Assembly: GCA_947581635.1 (NCBI GenBank)
Contig: CANPVE010000012.1
Location: 16,768-80,767 of the forward strand
Source of the DNA: an uncultured Clostridia bacterium
GTDB taxonomy: Bacteria; Bacillota; Clostridia; Oscillospirales; Acutalibacteraceae
Direction of reading: 5' to 3'
DNA length: 64,000 bases
Of the stretch, positions 42,923 to 52,338 are shown one piece after another. A program made the translations under genes and the position numbers. Within the stretch, counting starts at the first letter, position 1. Each line of letters starts with the position of its first letter. Under the pieces are notes generated by a model. The model ran no database searches. It was not told where the DNA came from and saw nothing but the letters and a program-made list of their open reading frames with translations.

Positions 42923-43828
42923 TTAACGGATACTAATTTTCGATATCTTCTCCTGTATCTTGAGCTTTACGTTTTTAAGGAACCTAGGAACTATTTTCTT
43001 GTATGTGTCGTTCCAGATTACATTTACTTCCGCTCCAAACAGCATTATATACATACAAAAGTATAGCCACAGCATCATCAGCACCACTGCCGTGAGGCTT
43101 CCGTAAATATTGGCGTAGTTGCTGAAATTGTCAATATAGAAAGAGTACAGGTAGGAAAATCCTATCCAGCCTACCGCGCTTATGAGGGCGCCCGGCAGTT
43201 CCTCGATTATACCGGATTTTCTGTCAGGCACGGCTATATAGACCATCTCAAAGAACAGTACGAGCACTCCAAATCCGAGCAGCCACTTTATCCCGCGTGA
43301 GACTATCTCGATTTTATCCGCCGCCAGAGGAAGAATATTTATCACAGCGTGGTAGATACTGTCGCCGAACACAAGGAAGCCCAGCGCCAGTATCAACATC
43401 ACCAGGAACAGCGCCGTGTACACCACTGCCAACAGTCTCATTGTAAATCCGCTGCGTGTGTCTTTTACCGAATACACCGACGCAAGCCCCTGAAAAATAG
43501 AATACACACCTTTTGACGACGACCAAAGCGCGGTTACAGCCGAAATTGACAACACAGTGTTGGAAGATTTGTTGATTATCTCGCCAAGCGCGTTTGTGGC
43601 GAATTCGTTTAGGTCGTGGGGCAGAATATCGAATTGTATCATGGGTACGCCGTCGTTGAAATACGGCAAATATTTTACGAGAGTAAGCAGCAGCATTGTG
43701 AGCGGAAACACGGATATTATCACGAAAAACGCTGCCTGGGCGGCATAGGCGCTCACGGAGTCCTGTTGAAATTCCTGAAGGAATCTGTTAAAAATATTTA
43801 TGGATCGCTTAACAACTTTATTCATCAC
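42923..43828 (-). CDS. YihY/BrkB-family inner membrane protein
   Basis: 301 residues with six hydrophobic segments. Family pattern visible: an N-terminal SAYAAQAAFFVIISVFPLTMLLL segment, ALWSSSKGVYSIFQGLASVY near 115, and a C-terminal PGALISAVGWIGFSYLYSFYIDNFSNYANIYGSLTAVVLMMLWLYFCMYIMLFGAEVNV region in parts. Once named ribonuclease BN in error; members are transport-like proteins of unknown function. Probable ATG at 43825, with GGGCGG upstream. Only 25 bases from the preceding GGDEF gene's stop, so they may share a transcript. Confidence 0.85.
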   Translation of the reverse strand: MMNKVVKRSINIFNRFLQEFQQDSVSAYAAQAAFFVIISVFPLTMLLLTLVKYLPYFNDGVPMIQFDILPHDLNEFATNALGEIINKSSNTVLSISAVTALWSSSKGVYSIFQGLASVYSVKDTRSGFTMRLLAVVYTALFLVMLILALGFLVFGDSIYHAVINILPLAADKIEIVSRGIKWLLGFGVLVLFFEMVYIAVPDRKSGIIEELPGALISAVGWIGFSYLYSFYIDNFSNYANIYGSLTAVVLMMLWLYFCMYIMLFGAEVNVIWNDTYKKIVPRFLKNVKLKIQEKISKISIR

Positions 43829-43853
43829 ACACCGCCCAATTTTATTATCCGTC

Positions 43854-46800
43854 TTATCTGGAAGAGGATATGTCGGGAGTCCAGACCTTGTAATTGCGCT
43901 TGGTGGTCTTTTTGATGACGTAAAGCGCGTCGTCGGCGTGTTTCATGGCTTCGTTTATCTTATCGACGGTAAATTCGTCTGCCGTCGCTATGCCGATTGA
44001 ACACGACACTCGCTTTTCCGGTGGGATCACGAAGTCCGAACCCATTTTCTGCTTTAGTCTTTCTGCGAAACCGTTAGTCTCATCAAGCTTGGCATATATA
44101 GACTTGGCGATCCGAACGCCTTCCTCTTCACTGGAGTCGGTTATGACGATAACGAATTCATCACCGCCGTAACGAATTGCATAACCTCGGTTTTGGGTTA
44201 TCTGTTTAAAGATCTCCGCAAATGACACGAGCAAAGCGTCGCCAATGTCGTGACCGAAGGTATCATTATAGAATTTGAAGTTGTCGAGGTCAATATACAT
44301 GACAGTTACCGTAACATTTCTGTCAGCGCTGTGCTTTGCCATTTCTTCGCGGATCGTCTTGACAAAGCCCTGTCGGTTGTAAAGTCCTGTGAGCGCGTCG
44401 GTAACGGAGGTTTGTTCGAGCTGTCTGTTCATCTGTTTGATACGCTCCTGTGTAGTCAGACGGTTGATAGCGTCGACCAACTGATGAAACGCAACGCTGA
44501 ATATAGTCAAGTCTCCGTCGAGGAACAGCGAGAAGTTATTGGTAAAATTATCATGCATTTCTATGAGAGCGATGAACACACTTTGCAGCTTGTTATCATT
44601 GATTATCGGTACACCTATGATGGATACTATATTATTCAGACCGAACAGACCTATGAGATCTCTGTAATCATAGAAAGACTTTTCAAGACGGTTTGCCATG
44701 AATTCATTGGGATTGCGCGTGAAATATAACACTATTTCCTGAAGCACATTGTACGAGGGATTATAGCCGTCGTCGCAATACACCAAGTCGGGTTTGCCGT
44801 TGGTAACTTCCAGATAGATGATCTTATCGGCGTTGTAGTTGTTCTGGATATTATACATAGACGTGTTGATAAGAGTGTCGACATTTATGTCGTCGCGGTT
44901 CATCAATTCCTGCCAGTTTGTCAGGAAGGTAATACTCTTGTTCTTTAACCTCAACTGCAATTCTGCGCCCACCAGCCTTGAAAGCTCTACAGCCTGCGCG
45001 GACGTCACCGTTTTAAGTCCGATGTTATAGTTTTTTTCCTCTAGCGGCACGCCGCGGAGAGCGGAATTCAGTCGCTCTATCTTATTGTGATAGCCATTTT
45101 TGGTACAGTAGTCCAAGCACTTTTGCAGCAGCTCGTTCGCTTCGACGTGCCTGCCCTGTGCGCGGTAAAGATCCGCCTGCTCCAAAGCGAAAAACTCATA
45201 GGCAAAAAACCACAGACCTTCGGTGCGCTTGAGGTGAAATTTAGCCCGGTCAAAATTCTGCTGGGCCTCGGCGAGACTTTCCTTGCGCGATATCAACCCG
45301 CGATCGAAGTAATAGAAGAACATATCGTCGTCCCACAGGAAATAGCTCGGCTCTTTATCGGGAAATATCAAGTGATACAGAATAAGCTGCATTTTGTTGA
45401 GATAAATCTGAGCGTTATACTCAACGCCCATCTTGATGTAACACAACACTATCATACCATAGATCTTCGACATATTGCAAAGGTCAAGCTTGTATTGATT
45501 GAGATTCTTCATCACACGCACTGCTGTGACGAGGAATTCCGAAGCGGCTTTGTAATTTCTGGCCAGAATGGCATTTACTGCCATATTATACAGAGTCTCG
45601 CCCATGTTCTCAGGCTTTCTCATTTTTCTCCAGATTTCCATACCATCGTTAAAATACTGATCCGCAATCTCGAATTCCTCGCTCACTATTCTGTTGTATC
45701 CCAATCCGTTGTATGTGTTGCCCATTTCAAGGAGATTGTTTTCTTTGCTGAGTATTTCCAGGCTCTTTCGATAGAAATGATCAACGGCGGGATAATAGCC
45801 AAATCCAGAAAGAAAAACAACATTTTTCTTGTAAGCTCTCAGCCTCAGTGAGTCATTGTCGAGCAAATCGGCATAATACATACCCTTTTTGTAGTGGTCA
45901 TGAGATTCGCAGAAATTCGGATCATCGCTAAAGAACTCCCTGCTGTTTCCAAAACAGAAAAGGTAAATATATGCGAGATGATTGTAATGTTCATACTTTT
46001 CCGCGTCTTGAAGAAACTTGTCGCCAAGATCATATTCCACGCTCCAAAGATACACATTTGTCCAGCAGCGGAACATCACCATGCATCTTAAAAGGTCGCT
46101 TTCAAACTGGAGATACTCATCGCTGCCGCTGCGGGTAATCTCTTCGCATTCCTCAACATACTTCATGGCCAAACTGTCCTGTCCGGCACACGAGTGGCAG
46201 AGACCTGTCAGGTAAGTGTAGTCATATATGTTTCCCGATGTTTCGTCGCTCTCGCAAAGGTTCCTGCCAATATCGCAGATAGTGAGGGTTCGCGGATAAT
46301 TTCCTTCTATAAAATTTGCCCCCGCATACAGCTTATAAAATCTGTGGAGCATCTCGTTGTTGAGCGAGAGATTGTTGTTTTCGATATTCTCATTGACTAT
46401 ATCGCAATAATATATTGCCTGAGCAACAGCGACCGTCTCTATCATGTTGTTTATCAGCGTAAGATATCTCTCAAAGGATTCGGATACAGGGACAAATATG
46501 TCGTCTTCATCAACGGCGTTTGTGTTATCCTGTAAGCTCCACTCCTGAATCAGGTTCTTTCCCTCAAGAGCCATCAGTATATTGTTTCTTATCGTCTTAC
46601 TGCAATCAGGTACATTATACACTTCGTTGAAGCTGCAAATTACGGCGATTTTGCTGTTGGCATTTTCTCTTATCAGGGTATATAAGAACTCAAACGACGA
46701 CAGCGGCGCAAAATGGAGCTTGTTTAGCACCATAAGCAGCGGAATTCTTTCCGAAACGTAATTGAATATCTTGATAAGCCCTTTTGTGAAGGTTTCGCGC

Positions 46801-47201
46801 TCATATTGTGTTTCTACGGGAATGATTCTTTCCTGGCGTGAGCAGAGACCGCTTTCTCTGTAGGTGATATACACTTTTTTATGCAGAGAATACACTCCGG
46901 CGTCGTCGAGAAACTTATCAAATGTTACATCAAGCGAATAATATCTATTATAAAGCGCAATTACCCAGTCCATCATCGGCGCGTATGCGCCCTTGATTGT
47001 ACCGGGCTGATATTCATGATAAAGGATCTGTGCTATGTTTCCCGAATGAAGCATGGCATCATTGACCGATTTGAGCGGTATTACAAAAGTATTGTAATGC
47101 TTAAAAAAGCTGATATTGTGTTCATCGTAATATAGCTTTTGCAGCGCGGAATCAACAAGATTTCTCACGTAAGTATCCGAATACGAATCCAAAAACATCA
47201 C
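43854..47201 (-). CDS. Large TPR-GAF-GGDEF sensor (diguanylate cyclase)
   Basis: 1115 residues, no membrane span, so cytoplasmic. Residues 1 to about 250 form a degenerate, ATPase-like N-terminal region (IPLLMVLNKLHFAPLSSFEF resembles a Walker B strand, but no Walker A is seen). Residues about 270-730 are rich in TPR-like helical pairs (EMGNTYNGLGYNRIVSEEFEIADQYFNDGMEIWRKM in parts). About 760-930 resembles a GAF domain. The C-terminal GGDEF domain has an intact active site RYGGDEF (GGDEF at about 1012-1016) and no RxxD inhibitory site upstream, so cyclic di-GMP feedback is not expected. The first ATG is very close to AAGGGG; a TTG two codons on has better spacing. The layout resembles MalT/STAND-type sensors with a cyclase output. 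Confidence 0.83.
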   Translation of the reverse strand: MMFLDSYSDTYVRNLVDSALQKLYYDEHNISFFKHYNTFVIPLKSVNDAMLHSGNIAQILYHEYQPGTIKGAYAPMMDWVIALYNRYYSLDVTFDKFLDDAGVYSLHKKVYITYRESGLCSRQERIIPVETQYERETFTKGLIKIFNYVSERIPLLMVLNKLHFAPLSSFEFLYTLIRENANSKIAVICSFNEVYNVPDCSKTIRNNILMALEGKNLIQEWSLQDNTNAVDEDDIFVPVSESFERYLTLINNMIETVAVAQAIYYCDIVNENIENNNLSLNNEMLHRFYKLYAGANFIEGNYPRTLTICDIGRNLCESDETSGNIYDYTYLTGLCHSCAGQDSLAMKYVEECEEITRSGSDEYLQFESDLLRCMVMFRCWTNVYLWSVEYDLGDKFLQDAEKYEHYNHLAYIYLFCFGNSREFFSDDPNFCESHDHYKKGMYYADLLDNDSLRLRAYKKNVVFLSGFGYYPAVDHFYRKSLEILSKENNLLEMGNTYNGLGYNRIVSEEFEIADQYFNDGMEIWRKMRKPENMGETLYNMAVNAILARNYKAASEFLVTAVRVMKNLNQYKLDLCNMSKIYGMIVLCYIKMGVEYNAQIYLNKMQLILYHLIFPDKEPSYFLWDDDMFFYYFDRGLISRKESLAEAQQNFDRAKFHLKRTEGLWFFAYEFFALEQADLYRAQGRHVEANELLQKCLDYCTKNGYHNKIERLNSALRGVPLEEKNYNIGLKTVTSAQAVELSRLVGAELQLRLKNKSITFLTNWQELMNRDDINVDTLINTSMYNIQNNYNADKIIYLEVTNGKPDLVYCDDGYNPSYNVLQEIVLYFTRNPNEFMANRLEKSFYDYRDLIGLFGLNNIVSIIGVPIINDNKLQSVFIALIEMHDNFTNNFSLFLDGDLTIFSVAFHQLVDAINRLTTQERIKQMNRQLEQTSVTDALTGLYNRQGFVKTIREEMAKHSADRNVTVTVMYIDLDNFKFYNDTFGHDIGDALLVSFAEIFKQITQNRGYAIRYGGDEFVIVITDSSEEEGVRIAKSIYAKLDETNGFAERLKQKMGSDFVIPPEKRVSCSIGIATADEFTVDKINEAMKHADDALYVIKKTTKRNYKVWTPDISSSR

Positions 47202-47218
47202 CCCTTGTCATTTGTTAC

Positions 47219-47247
47219 ATTATACCAAATTATTAGCCAAATAGCAA
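47219..47247 (-). promoter_or_regulatory. Sigma-A promoter of the GGDEF gene
   Basis: Minus strand: -35 TTGCTA (47247-47242), 17-bp spacer, -10 TATAAT (47224-47219), about 20 bases from the start codon. Confidence 0.88.
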
Positions 47248-47379
47248 TAGATTTTAAAAAATAATTCAAGGTGGCAACTATTAACAAATCATAAAAACTC
47301 ATGTCTTTTTTGATGAATAACGCACATACATACTCAGAGTTATGACCTTTATCAATTTTTATGCGTCATTTTTCAACAT

Positions 47380-47408
47380 AAAAGGGAACGCATACGCTGT
47401 GCGTTCCC
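47380..47408 (-). terminator. Terminator after the 250-residue unknown gene
   Basis: Minus-strand arms 47400-47408 and 47384-47392 (GGGAACGCA core) followed by TTTTATG; about 85 bases past the stop at 47493. Confidence 0.75.
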
Positions 47409-47492
47409 CGTAAGATTCATATATCATAATCATAATTTCAGCCGAAGTTACGCTCCGTCTAACGGATACACTCAACGCAGCGAGAGCCGAAA

Positions 47493-48245
47493 TTACCATT
47501 CGTTTGCGGCGTACATACAGGACAGCGCAATTCCCCGGAACAGATATTGGGTGAGCTGGTTGTACTCTTCAAGCATACCCTTTTCCTCTGCGGCGGCCTT
47601 GCCCTTTTCGAGCCATGAATTCTCGCCGTCAAATACATACGCGTCTATCGCTGCGGCCAACAGCCTTCGCTGAACGGGCTGCATCATCTTGTCCGCGCTG
47701 ACGAAATTTGCCTGAAGCGACTTCTGCGCGACGTGGAATTGGAAGGCGAAGTCGCTCAACCCGAGCTTTTGTGAAAAGGCGCGCAGCCGTTCGAGCAACG
47801 TGACCATATCCTGCGACATATCCTTGAAACGTGGTTTTTCCTCCGGCGCGTCGTGTACAATTACCTCCACGAACTGAATATGCCACTTCTGTGTGTTCGG
47901 ATTGTAAAGCCAGCGCCTGTTCCAGCTTGTCACGCCGCCATCGTAGAAACATATGATGCAGCACTGTATACCGTTTGGCCGTAAGAGCTTTGCAAAATCG
48001 TCTACTTCGTCCGCCATAATGAATTTGAAATCCTGCGCGCCTCTGTTCTCAAGCATCTCCACCCATTCCTCGCAGGAATTTGCCTGTGCGGAAGGCGCCT
48101 TGGAGCCGAAATCCTGCTCGGCAAAGTGGAAGTCATAGCCCTCCACCTGCTCGCTTTTGGCGAGAGACTTTTCAAAATTGCCCGTCCTTATATAATGCTT
48201 GGCCATAAGCGTAAGCTGGATCATATTTATCAATTCGCCGTTCAT
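47493..48245 (-). CDS. Uncharacterised cytoplasmic protein, 250 residues
   Basis: Starts at ATG 48245; an AAAGGAG lies somewhat far upstream (about 14 bases). No signal peptide, no membrane span. It is rich in aromatic residues (CCIICFYDGGVTSWNRRWLYNPNTQKWHIQFVEVIVHD), then helical (SQDMVTLLERLRAFSQKLGLSDFAFQFHVAQKSLQ) with an alpha-helical C-terminus. I recognise no family. Own promoter (48315-48343) and terminator (47380-47408), so it is a monocistronic gene. Confidence 0.72.
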   Translation of the reverse strand: MNGELINMIQLTLMAKHYIRTGNFEKSLAKSEQVEGYDFHFAEQDFGSKAPSAQANSCEEWVEMLENRGAQDFKFIMADEVDDFAKLLRPNGIQCCIICFYDGGVTSWNRRWLYNPNTQKWHIQFVEVIVHDAPEEKPRFKDMSQDMVTLLERLRAFSQKLGLSDFAFQFHVAQKSLQANFVSADKMMQPVQRRLLAAAIDAYVFDGENSWLEKGKAAAEEKGMLEEYNQLTQYLFRGIALSCMYAANEW

Positions 48246-48314
48246 AATATTTCAATCTGCTCCTTTGTATTTTTTAGAAGATTCTCAGCGTCGTCCAAAA
48301 CAACACTACGAATA

Positions 48315-48343
48315 ATAATAACATATTGACACGCATAATTCAA
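48315..48343 (-). promoter_or_regulatory. Promoter of the 250-residue unknown gene
   Basis: Minus strand: -35 TTGAAT (48343-48338), 17-bp spacer, -10 TATTAT (48320-48315). Confidence 0.72.
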
Positions 48344-48375
48344 GCGTCATTTGTATAATTTGCACGGCGGCGAAA

Positions 48376-48450
48376 TTTAAAAATTAAATAGCAAAGCGTG
48401 GAAACCCAAATGGACAAGTCCCCTTGGCATGGTCAACACCATAGCAACCC
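48376..48450 (+). repeat. Dispersed intergenic repeat, short copy F
   Basis: Matches the left part of copy E: AAATAGCAAAGCGTGGAAACCC, GGACAAGTCCCCTTGG and GGTCAACACCAT against AAATAATCAGCGAAGCGTGG, GGACAAGTTCTCTTGG and GGCCAACGGCCAT. The right half of the element is missing. Confidence 0.65.
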
Positions 48451-48568
48451 TTTGTCACGAAACTTTTCTCAATTTTCTCGTATGGGAAGAAGTAAACGCT
48501 GTTGCCTTGATATAGTTTTGCGTATGTTGCCTACTCGGACGCTTTATAATCCATCACAAAAAACACGT

Positions 48569-48597
48569 TTGACAAGCTGTTAATACTATGTTAATAT
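48569..48597 (+). promoter_or_regulatory. Sigma-A promoter of the four-span membrane protein
   Basis: -35 TTGACA (48569-48574), 17-bp spacer, -10 TAATAT (48592-48597). Confidence 0.85.
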
Positions 48598-48706
48598 ATT
48601 ACAGAACGGATTCTGTTCTCATGTATCTAAAACTAAAATTTTAAACTCTCTGTTATAACGATACAATAATAAACACATCGTGGTCGAAAGGAAGTGTTTT
48701 TCATAT

Positions 48707-49510
48707 ATGAGCCATAAAATATTAAAAGGCTTCATTGTGGCTGCCGCTACACTTGCCGCGTCTGTGTTGCTGGGCATAATAGGCGTGAGCAGGCGCTGCG
48801 GTTCAATAATGCCGTCCATCATGGAGTTCGGCAGCGGTGCGGGGTTCATCATGATATCGGTGGGTCTGATCGTCTCTTTGGCCACGTCGATTTTTATTCT
48901 GCGGCATTTCATATTTTTCACCCGTGTGGAGGTTGTGGACTGGGCCGGCAACTGTCTCAGCGACAACGGCTCGATTTCCATAGGCAACACAAAGGTTCGT
49001 CCGATAGTAATAGCCTCCGTTGCGGCGCTGACTGGCATTATACTTATAGGAATGGGTTTTGGAGCGATATTTGATCCGCTTATGATTTACGTCATATATA
49101 TCAGCTCCATTTCATTTCTGCTCATGGCGGTTGCGGTTGTAATATTTCTCTTTTCGGTGGTACGCCATAAAATACGCCGCCGGTTTGCATGGACAGCCTC
49201 CGGGCTATTCGCGCTTCTTGCGGTGATTATTTTCAGCAGCGCCATTCCCTCCATAAAAGACGCGAGCATCGGTCGCAGCGATGTCACAGCCGTTACGGGG
49301 ACTGTTTCCCGTATTTCGTCCGGCACGGGTATGTTGTCTGGTCCCGGTCACACCCGGGTTATTATAAAGGGCACCAGCGGCGAAACGATATCGCTAAAAT
49401 ACAGCGGAAGCAGCCAGGAGCTTATCAAAGGCAGGCGCTATACATTCTACTATATGCCCAATACCAGGCTGATTGACAAAGTGGTCGAGGTGGATAACAT
49501 TCAATATTGA
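48707..49510 (+). CDS. Uncharacterised membrane protein with extracytoplasmic beta domain
   Basis: 267 residues from ATG 48707 (GAAAGGAAG upstream). Four or five hydrophobic segments: about 8-28, 45-65, 110-130, 137-157 and 170-187. A polar loop (about 70-105) has a short DUF-like strand pattern. The C-terminal 75 residues (SDVTAVTGTVSRISSGTGMLSGPGHTRVIIKG, KYSGSSQELIKGRRYTFYYMPNTRLIDKVVEVD) look like a small extracellular beta-barrel of the DUF3592/NfeD-like type. No firm family. Monocistronic. Confidence 0.7.
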   Translation: MSHKILKGFIVAAATLAASVLLGIIGVSRRCGSIMPSIMEFGSGAGFIMISVGLIVSLATSIFILRHFIFFTRVEVVDWAGNCLSDNGSISIGNTKVRPIVIASVAALTGIILIGMGFGAIFDPLMIYVIYISSISFLLMAVAVVIFLFSVVRHKIRRRFAWTASGLFALLAVIIFSSAIPSIKDASIGRSDVTAVTGTVSRISSGTGMLSGPGHTRVIIKGTSGETISLKYSGSSQELIKGRRYTFYYMPNTRLIDKVVEVDNIQY

Positions 49511-49518
49511 TATAAATT

Positions 49519-49563
49519 AAGAGCCACAGCATTCGGAACACAAATCCGAATGCTGTGGCTCTT
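49519..49563. terminator. Bidirectional terminator, 19-bp perfect stem
   Basis: Arms 49519-49537 and 49545-49563 (AAGAGCCACAGCATTCGGA and complement) with A and T flanks, between converging genes. Confidence 0.9.
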
Positions 49564-49573
49564 TAAAAAATAT

Positions 49574-50128
49574 TCAGTCTCGGCTCCATGTGTGCTTTTT
49601 CACCCCGTTTACCCTGAGCGCCGAGTATTCTATGACGTCCTTTTTGACCAGTTCGTCAAACAACTCATAATACCTGTCCTCAAAATCGGTGTAATTATCA
49701 AAGCACAAATTGTCAAACTGCATATTCACCATCGGTTCGATGTAGCCCTTGTGCTCGCTGTATTCGGGCTTTGGGTTCTTCCAGTCGCCATACAGGAAAC
49801 CGCGCCAGCGATTGCCGTGAACCGATATCAGCAGATGTTTGTTGACCTCTTCGGAGGGCTGCGCGTCCTCGCACGGTACGAACTGTAGGAATGAATAGTC
49901 GTTGTCCTCCACATAAAGCCTGCCGCATTCGGGACACTGGAATATTGATTTTTCTATAAGATCACAGGCGGGGGCAAAAAGCTCCAAATCGTCGTTGTGA
50001 GGCTGTTCGCCGTATTCCAATATTTCTACAAGCTCTTTTACGTCCTGATCCGCGAGAATTCTTGCTTTATACGGAATGGAATCGCCCGCATCACTGAAAC
50101 GAAATCCGCATTTACAAAAAAAATGCAT
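49574..50128 (-). CDS. Uncharacterised zinc-ribbon-like protein
   Basis: 184 residues. Begins with MHFFCKCGFRFSD and has a second cysteine pair CPECGRLYVEDN near residue 64, so a CxC...CxxC zinc site is likely. The remainder is acidic and aromatic with no signal or membrane span. AAAAGGGGCGC precedes the ATG. I recognise no named family. It is the last gene in the repeat-bearing backbone before the island at about 50.3 kb. Confidence 0.65.
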   Translation of the reverse strand: MHFFCKCGFRFSDAGDSIPYKARILADQDVKELVEILEYGEQPHNDDLELFAPACDLIEKSIFQCPECGRLYVEDNDYSFLQFVPCEDAQPSEEVNKHLLISVHGNRWRGFLYGDWKNPKPEYSEHKGYIEPMVNMQFDNLCFDNYTDFEDRYYELFDELVKKDVIEYSALRVNGVKKHTWSRD

Positions 50129-50298
50129 AGCTGTGCGCCCCTTTTAATCGGAATTTTGCTCCATGCTGACCTTCATTATTGTCTCGGTGGCCAAAGCAGT
50201 TCAAACATATGAACAATGGTAAATAATAAAAGACCCAAAAAATATTAAGTAAGAGCAGTATGATTATACCATAGCATTTTGCATAATTCAATCTAAAA

Positions 50299-50433
50299 TT
50301 ATTGCAGAACCAAAAAAGTATAATATCTCTGATAATTTTTTTCAAGATTGCCACTTTCTCCATAATAAAGATATAAGTAAGATGCAACGGTCATTAAATT
50401 ATAGAAAAATCCATTAGATGTTTTATATTCCAT
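50299..50433 (-). CDS. Possible 44-residue peptide at the island boundary
   Basis: ATG at 50433 (minus) has an excellent AAGGAGG nine bases upstream, and TTCAAA / TATATA boxes 17 bp apart lie before it. The peptide (MEYKTSNGFFYNLMTVASYL, then a Tyr-rich LYYGESG region ending in TFLVLQ) has a mildly hydrophobic centre. It might be a small secreted or membrane peptide or the 5' remnant of a longer gene. The surrounding 50129-50507 is otherwise A+T-rich with nothing else recognisable. Confidence 0.45.
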   Translation of the reverse strand: MEYKTSNGFFYNLMTVASYLYLYYGESGNLEKNYQRYYTFLVLQ

Positions 50434-50507
50434 TTGAAATGACCTCCTTAATGATTTCTATATATACCATAAGTTTGATATTTTTTGAATAATGTAAATT
50501 TTCCTAT

Positions 50508-52121
50508 TTGAACCCTCCCCTACAAGGAAAAATCAAAAAGTATGCCAAAATCAAAAGGTTCAAGGCAAAATCAAATTGTATCAAAGACGACCTTTATATA
50601 GATGATGGCTTTTCCGGGACAAATTACAACCGCCCTGATTTCCAAAGAATGCTTGAACAGATTGAGGACGGCAAGGTTGCGGTCGTATGTGTAAAGGATC
50701 TTTCCCGTCTCGGCCGTGATTATCTGCAAACAGGGTATTATACATAAGTGGTCTTTCCCGAACATGATACTCGTTTTATTGCCATTAACGACAATGTTGA
50801 TACGGCAAAAGGTGACAATGAATTTGCTCCCTTCAAAAATATCATCAATGAATGGTATGCGAAGGATTGTAGCCGTAAAGTAAAATCTGCGTTTCGGACT
50901 AAGGCGCTTAACGGTGAATACACTGGTGGTTATCCGGCGTATGGTTATATGAAAGATCCTCTGGATCATCATCACCTTATACCGAGCGAACATGCACCTA
51001 TTGTGCAGCGAATGTTTCAGATGGCGCTTAAAGGCACAAGCTGTTTTCATATTGCTAAAACGTTGGAAACAGAGCAGGTTCCGACGCCAAGAGCGTATCT
51101 TATGAACGAGTATGGGAAGTACATAGCTAATGACCGAGTGAAACATCCGTATGCCTGGGCGAAAGGAACAGTATATCGGATTTTGAGTAACCCAATCTAT
51201 CTTGGAAAATTAGTCAGTCTGCGTTATCAGACGAAATCCTTTAAGGATAAGCGCATTGTACCACGGCCGGAAAGTGATTGGATTACTGTTGACGATACCC
51301 ATGAGCCATTAGTCGATCAAGCCACTTTTGATACTGTGCAGGAACGCATTAAAATCAAGCAGCCTGCAACCTGGGAGAATTCCAATAATATTTTCCGGGG
51401 CTTAATGATATGTGGCGGCTGTAATACTCGAATGGTTTTTTCGTCAAGGACAGGGCGCAAGTCGCTCGGCCATTTCTGCTGTAACAAACATCGGCGCTAC
51501 GGCGGTACGGAATGTTCCAATCATTATATTACATTAGAGCAGGTTAGAGAGTTGCTTTTATGTGATATTCGCGCTCATGCGAGCCTGGCCGCTGCAGACA
51601 AGGACAAGTATATAGAATACCTAATGAACTTGTCAGAGCAGGAATGGAACGGTGAGAAGGATTCCTACCAGAAAGAGGTTATCGAATGTCAGCGTCGGCT
51701 GGGTGCGTTAGAGACGATTCTGAAAAAGCTATATGAGGATCGCGTGTTTGGAATTATCTCTGACGAGCGTTATATGTCGATGTCCGCTGATTATGAGGGA
51801 GAAGCAGAGAAGCTAAAGGCCAGGTGTACCGAGCTTCAAGATGCTCTTAACACATTCACAAAGCAGACCAGCGATGTTAAACGGTTTGCAGAGCTGGTAG
51901 AAGCCTACACTGATATTACCGATGTCACCGAAGAACTTCTACATACTTTAGTTGATAAGATTGTAGTGCATGAAAAAGAAGTAATTGACGGTGAAATCAT
52001 TATGAAGGTAGATATTTATTACCGTTTCATCGGAAATGTAGGTGACGAACACGGTGAGGCTTTGAAAGCACCGAGAATTCGTAGAAACACCAAATTACTT
52101 ATGGAGGCTGGAGTTTTATAA
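50508..52121 (+). pseudogene. Large serine recombinase (TndX/TnpX type), inactivated
   Basis: One continuous reading frame broken by an in-frame TAA at 50745-50747. Before it: YIDDGFSGTNYNRPDFQRMLEQIEDGKVAVVCVKDLSRLGRDYLQTGYYT; after it VVFPEHDTRFIAINDNVDT follows on exactly as in intact resolvases. The N-terminus is also lost: the catalytic serine motif (YxRLS) that should precede is absent and the first 25 codons are scrambled. The recombinase domain (VPTPRAYLM..., TVYRILSNPIYLGKLVS), the zinc-ribbon (CGGCNTRMVF...CCNKH...C) and the coiled-coil are complete. Such enzymes mobilise Tn4451/Tn5397-like and phage-like elements. It cannot be catalytic as it stands. Confidence 0.9.
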
Positions 52122-52338
52122 CCATAGACCGGAGCATTGTAATTGAAAAGTGGTGCGCAATAGATACAACACCCCGGTTATTATTAAATATCCGTTCTGG
52201 CGCATGACTGCACAAAACAAGGCGGCGACCTATGCCTGTATCAACTACGGAGAAGCCGTCTGCCCTACTGAGATTGAGAAGCAGTCGATTTGCATTGATG
52301 CAGATATTGAAGCTGTGCTGAATGAGCTACGTCGATAA

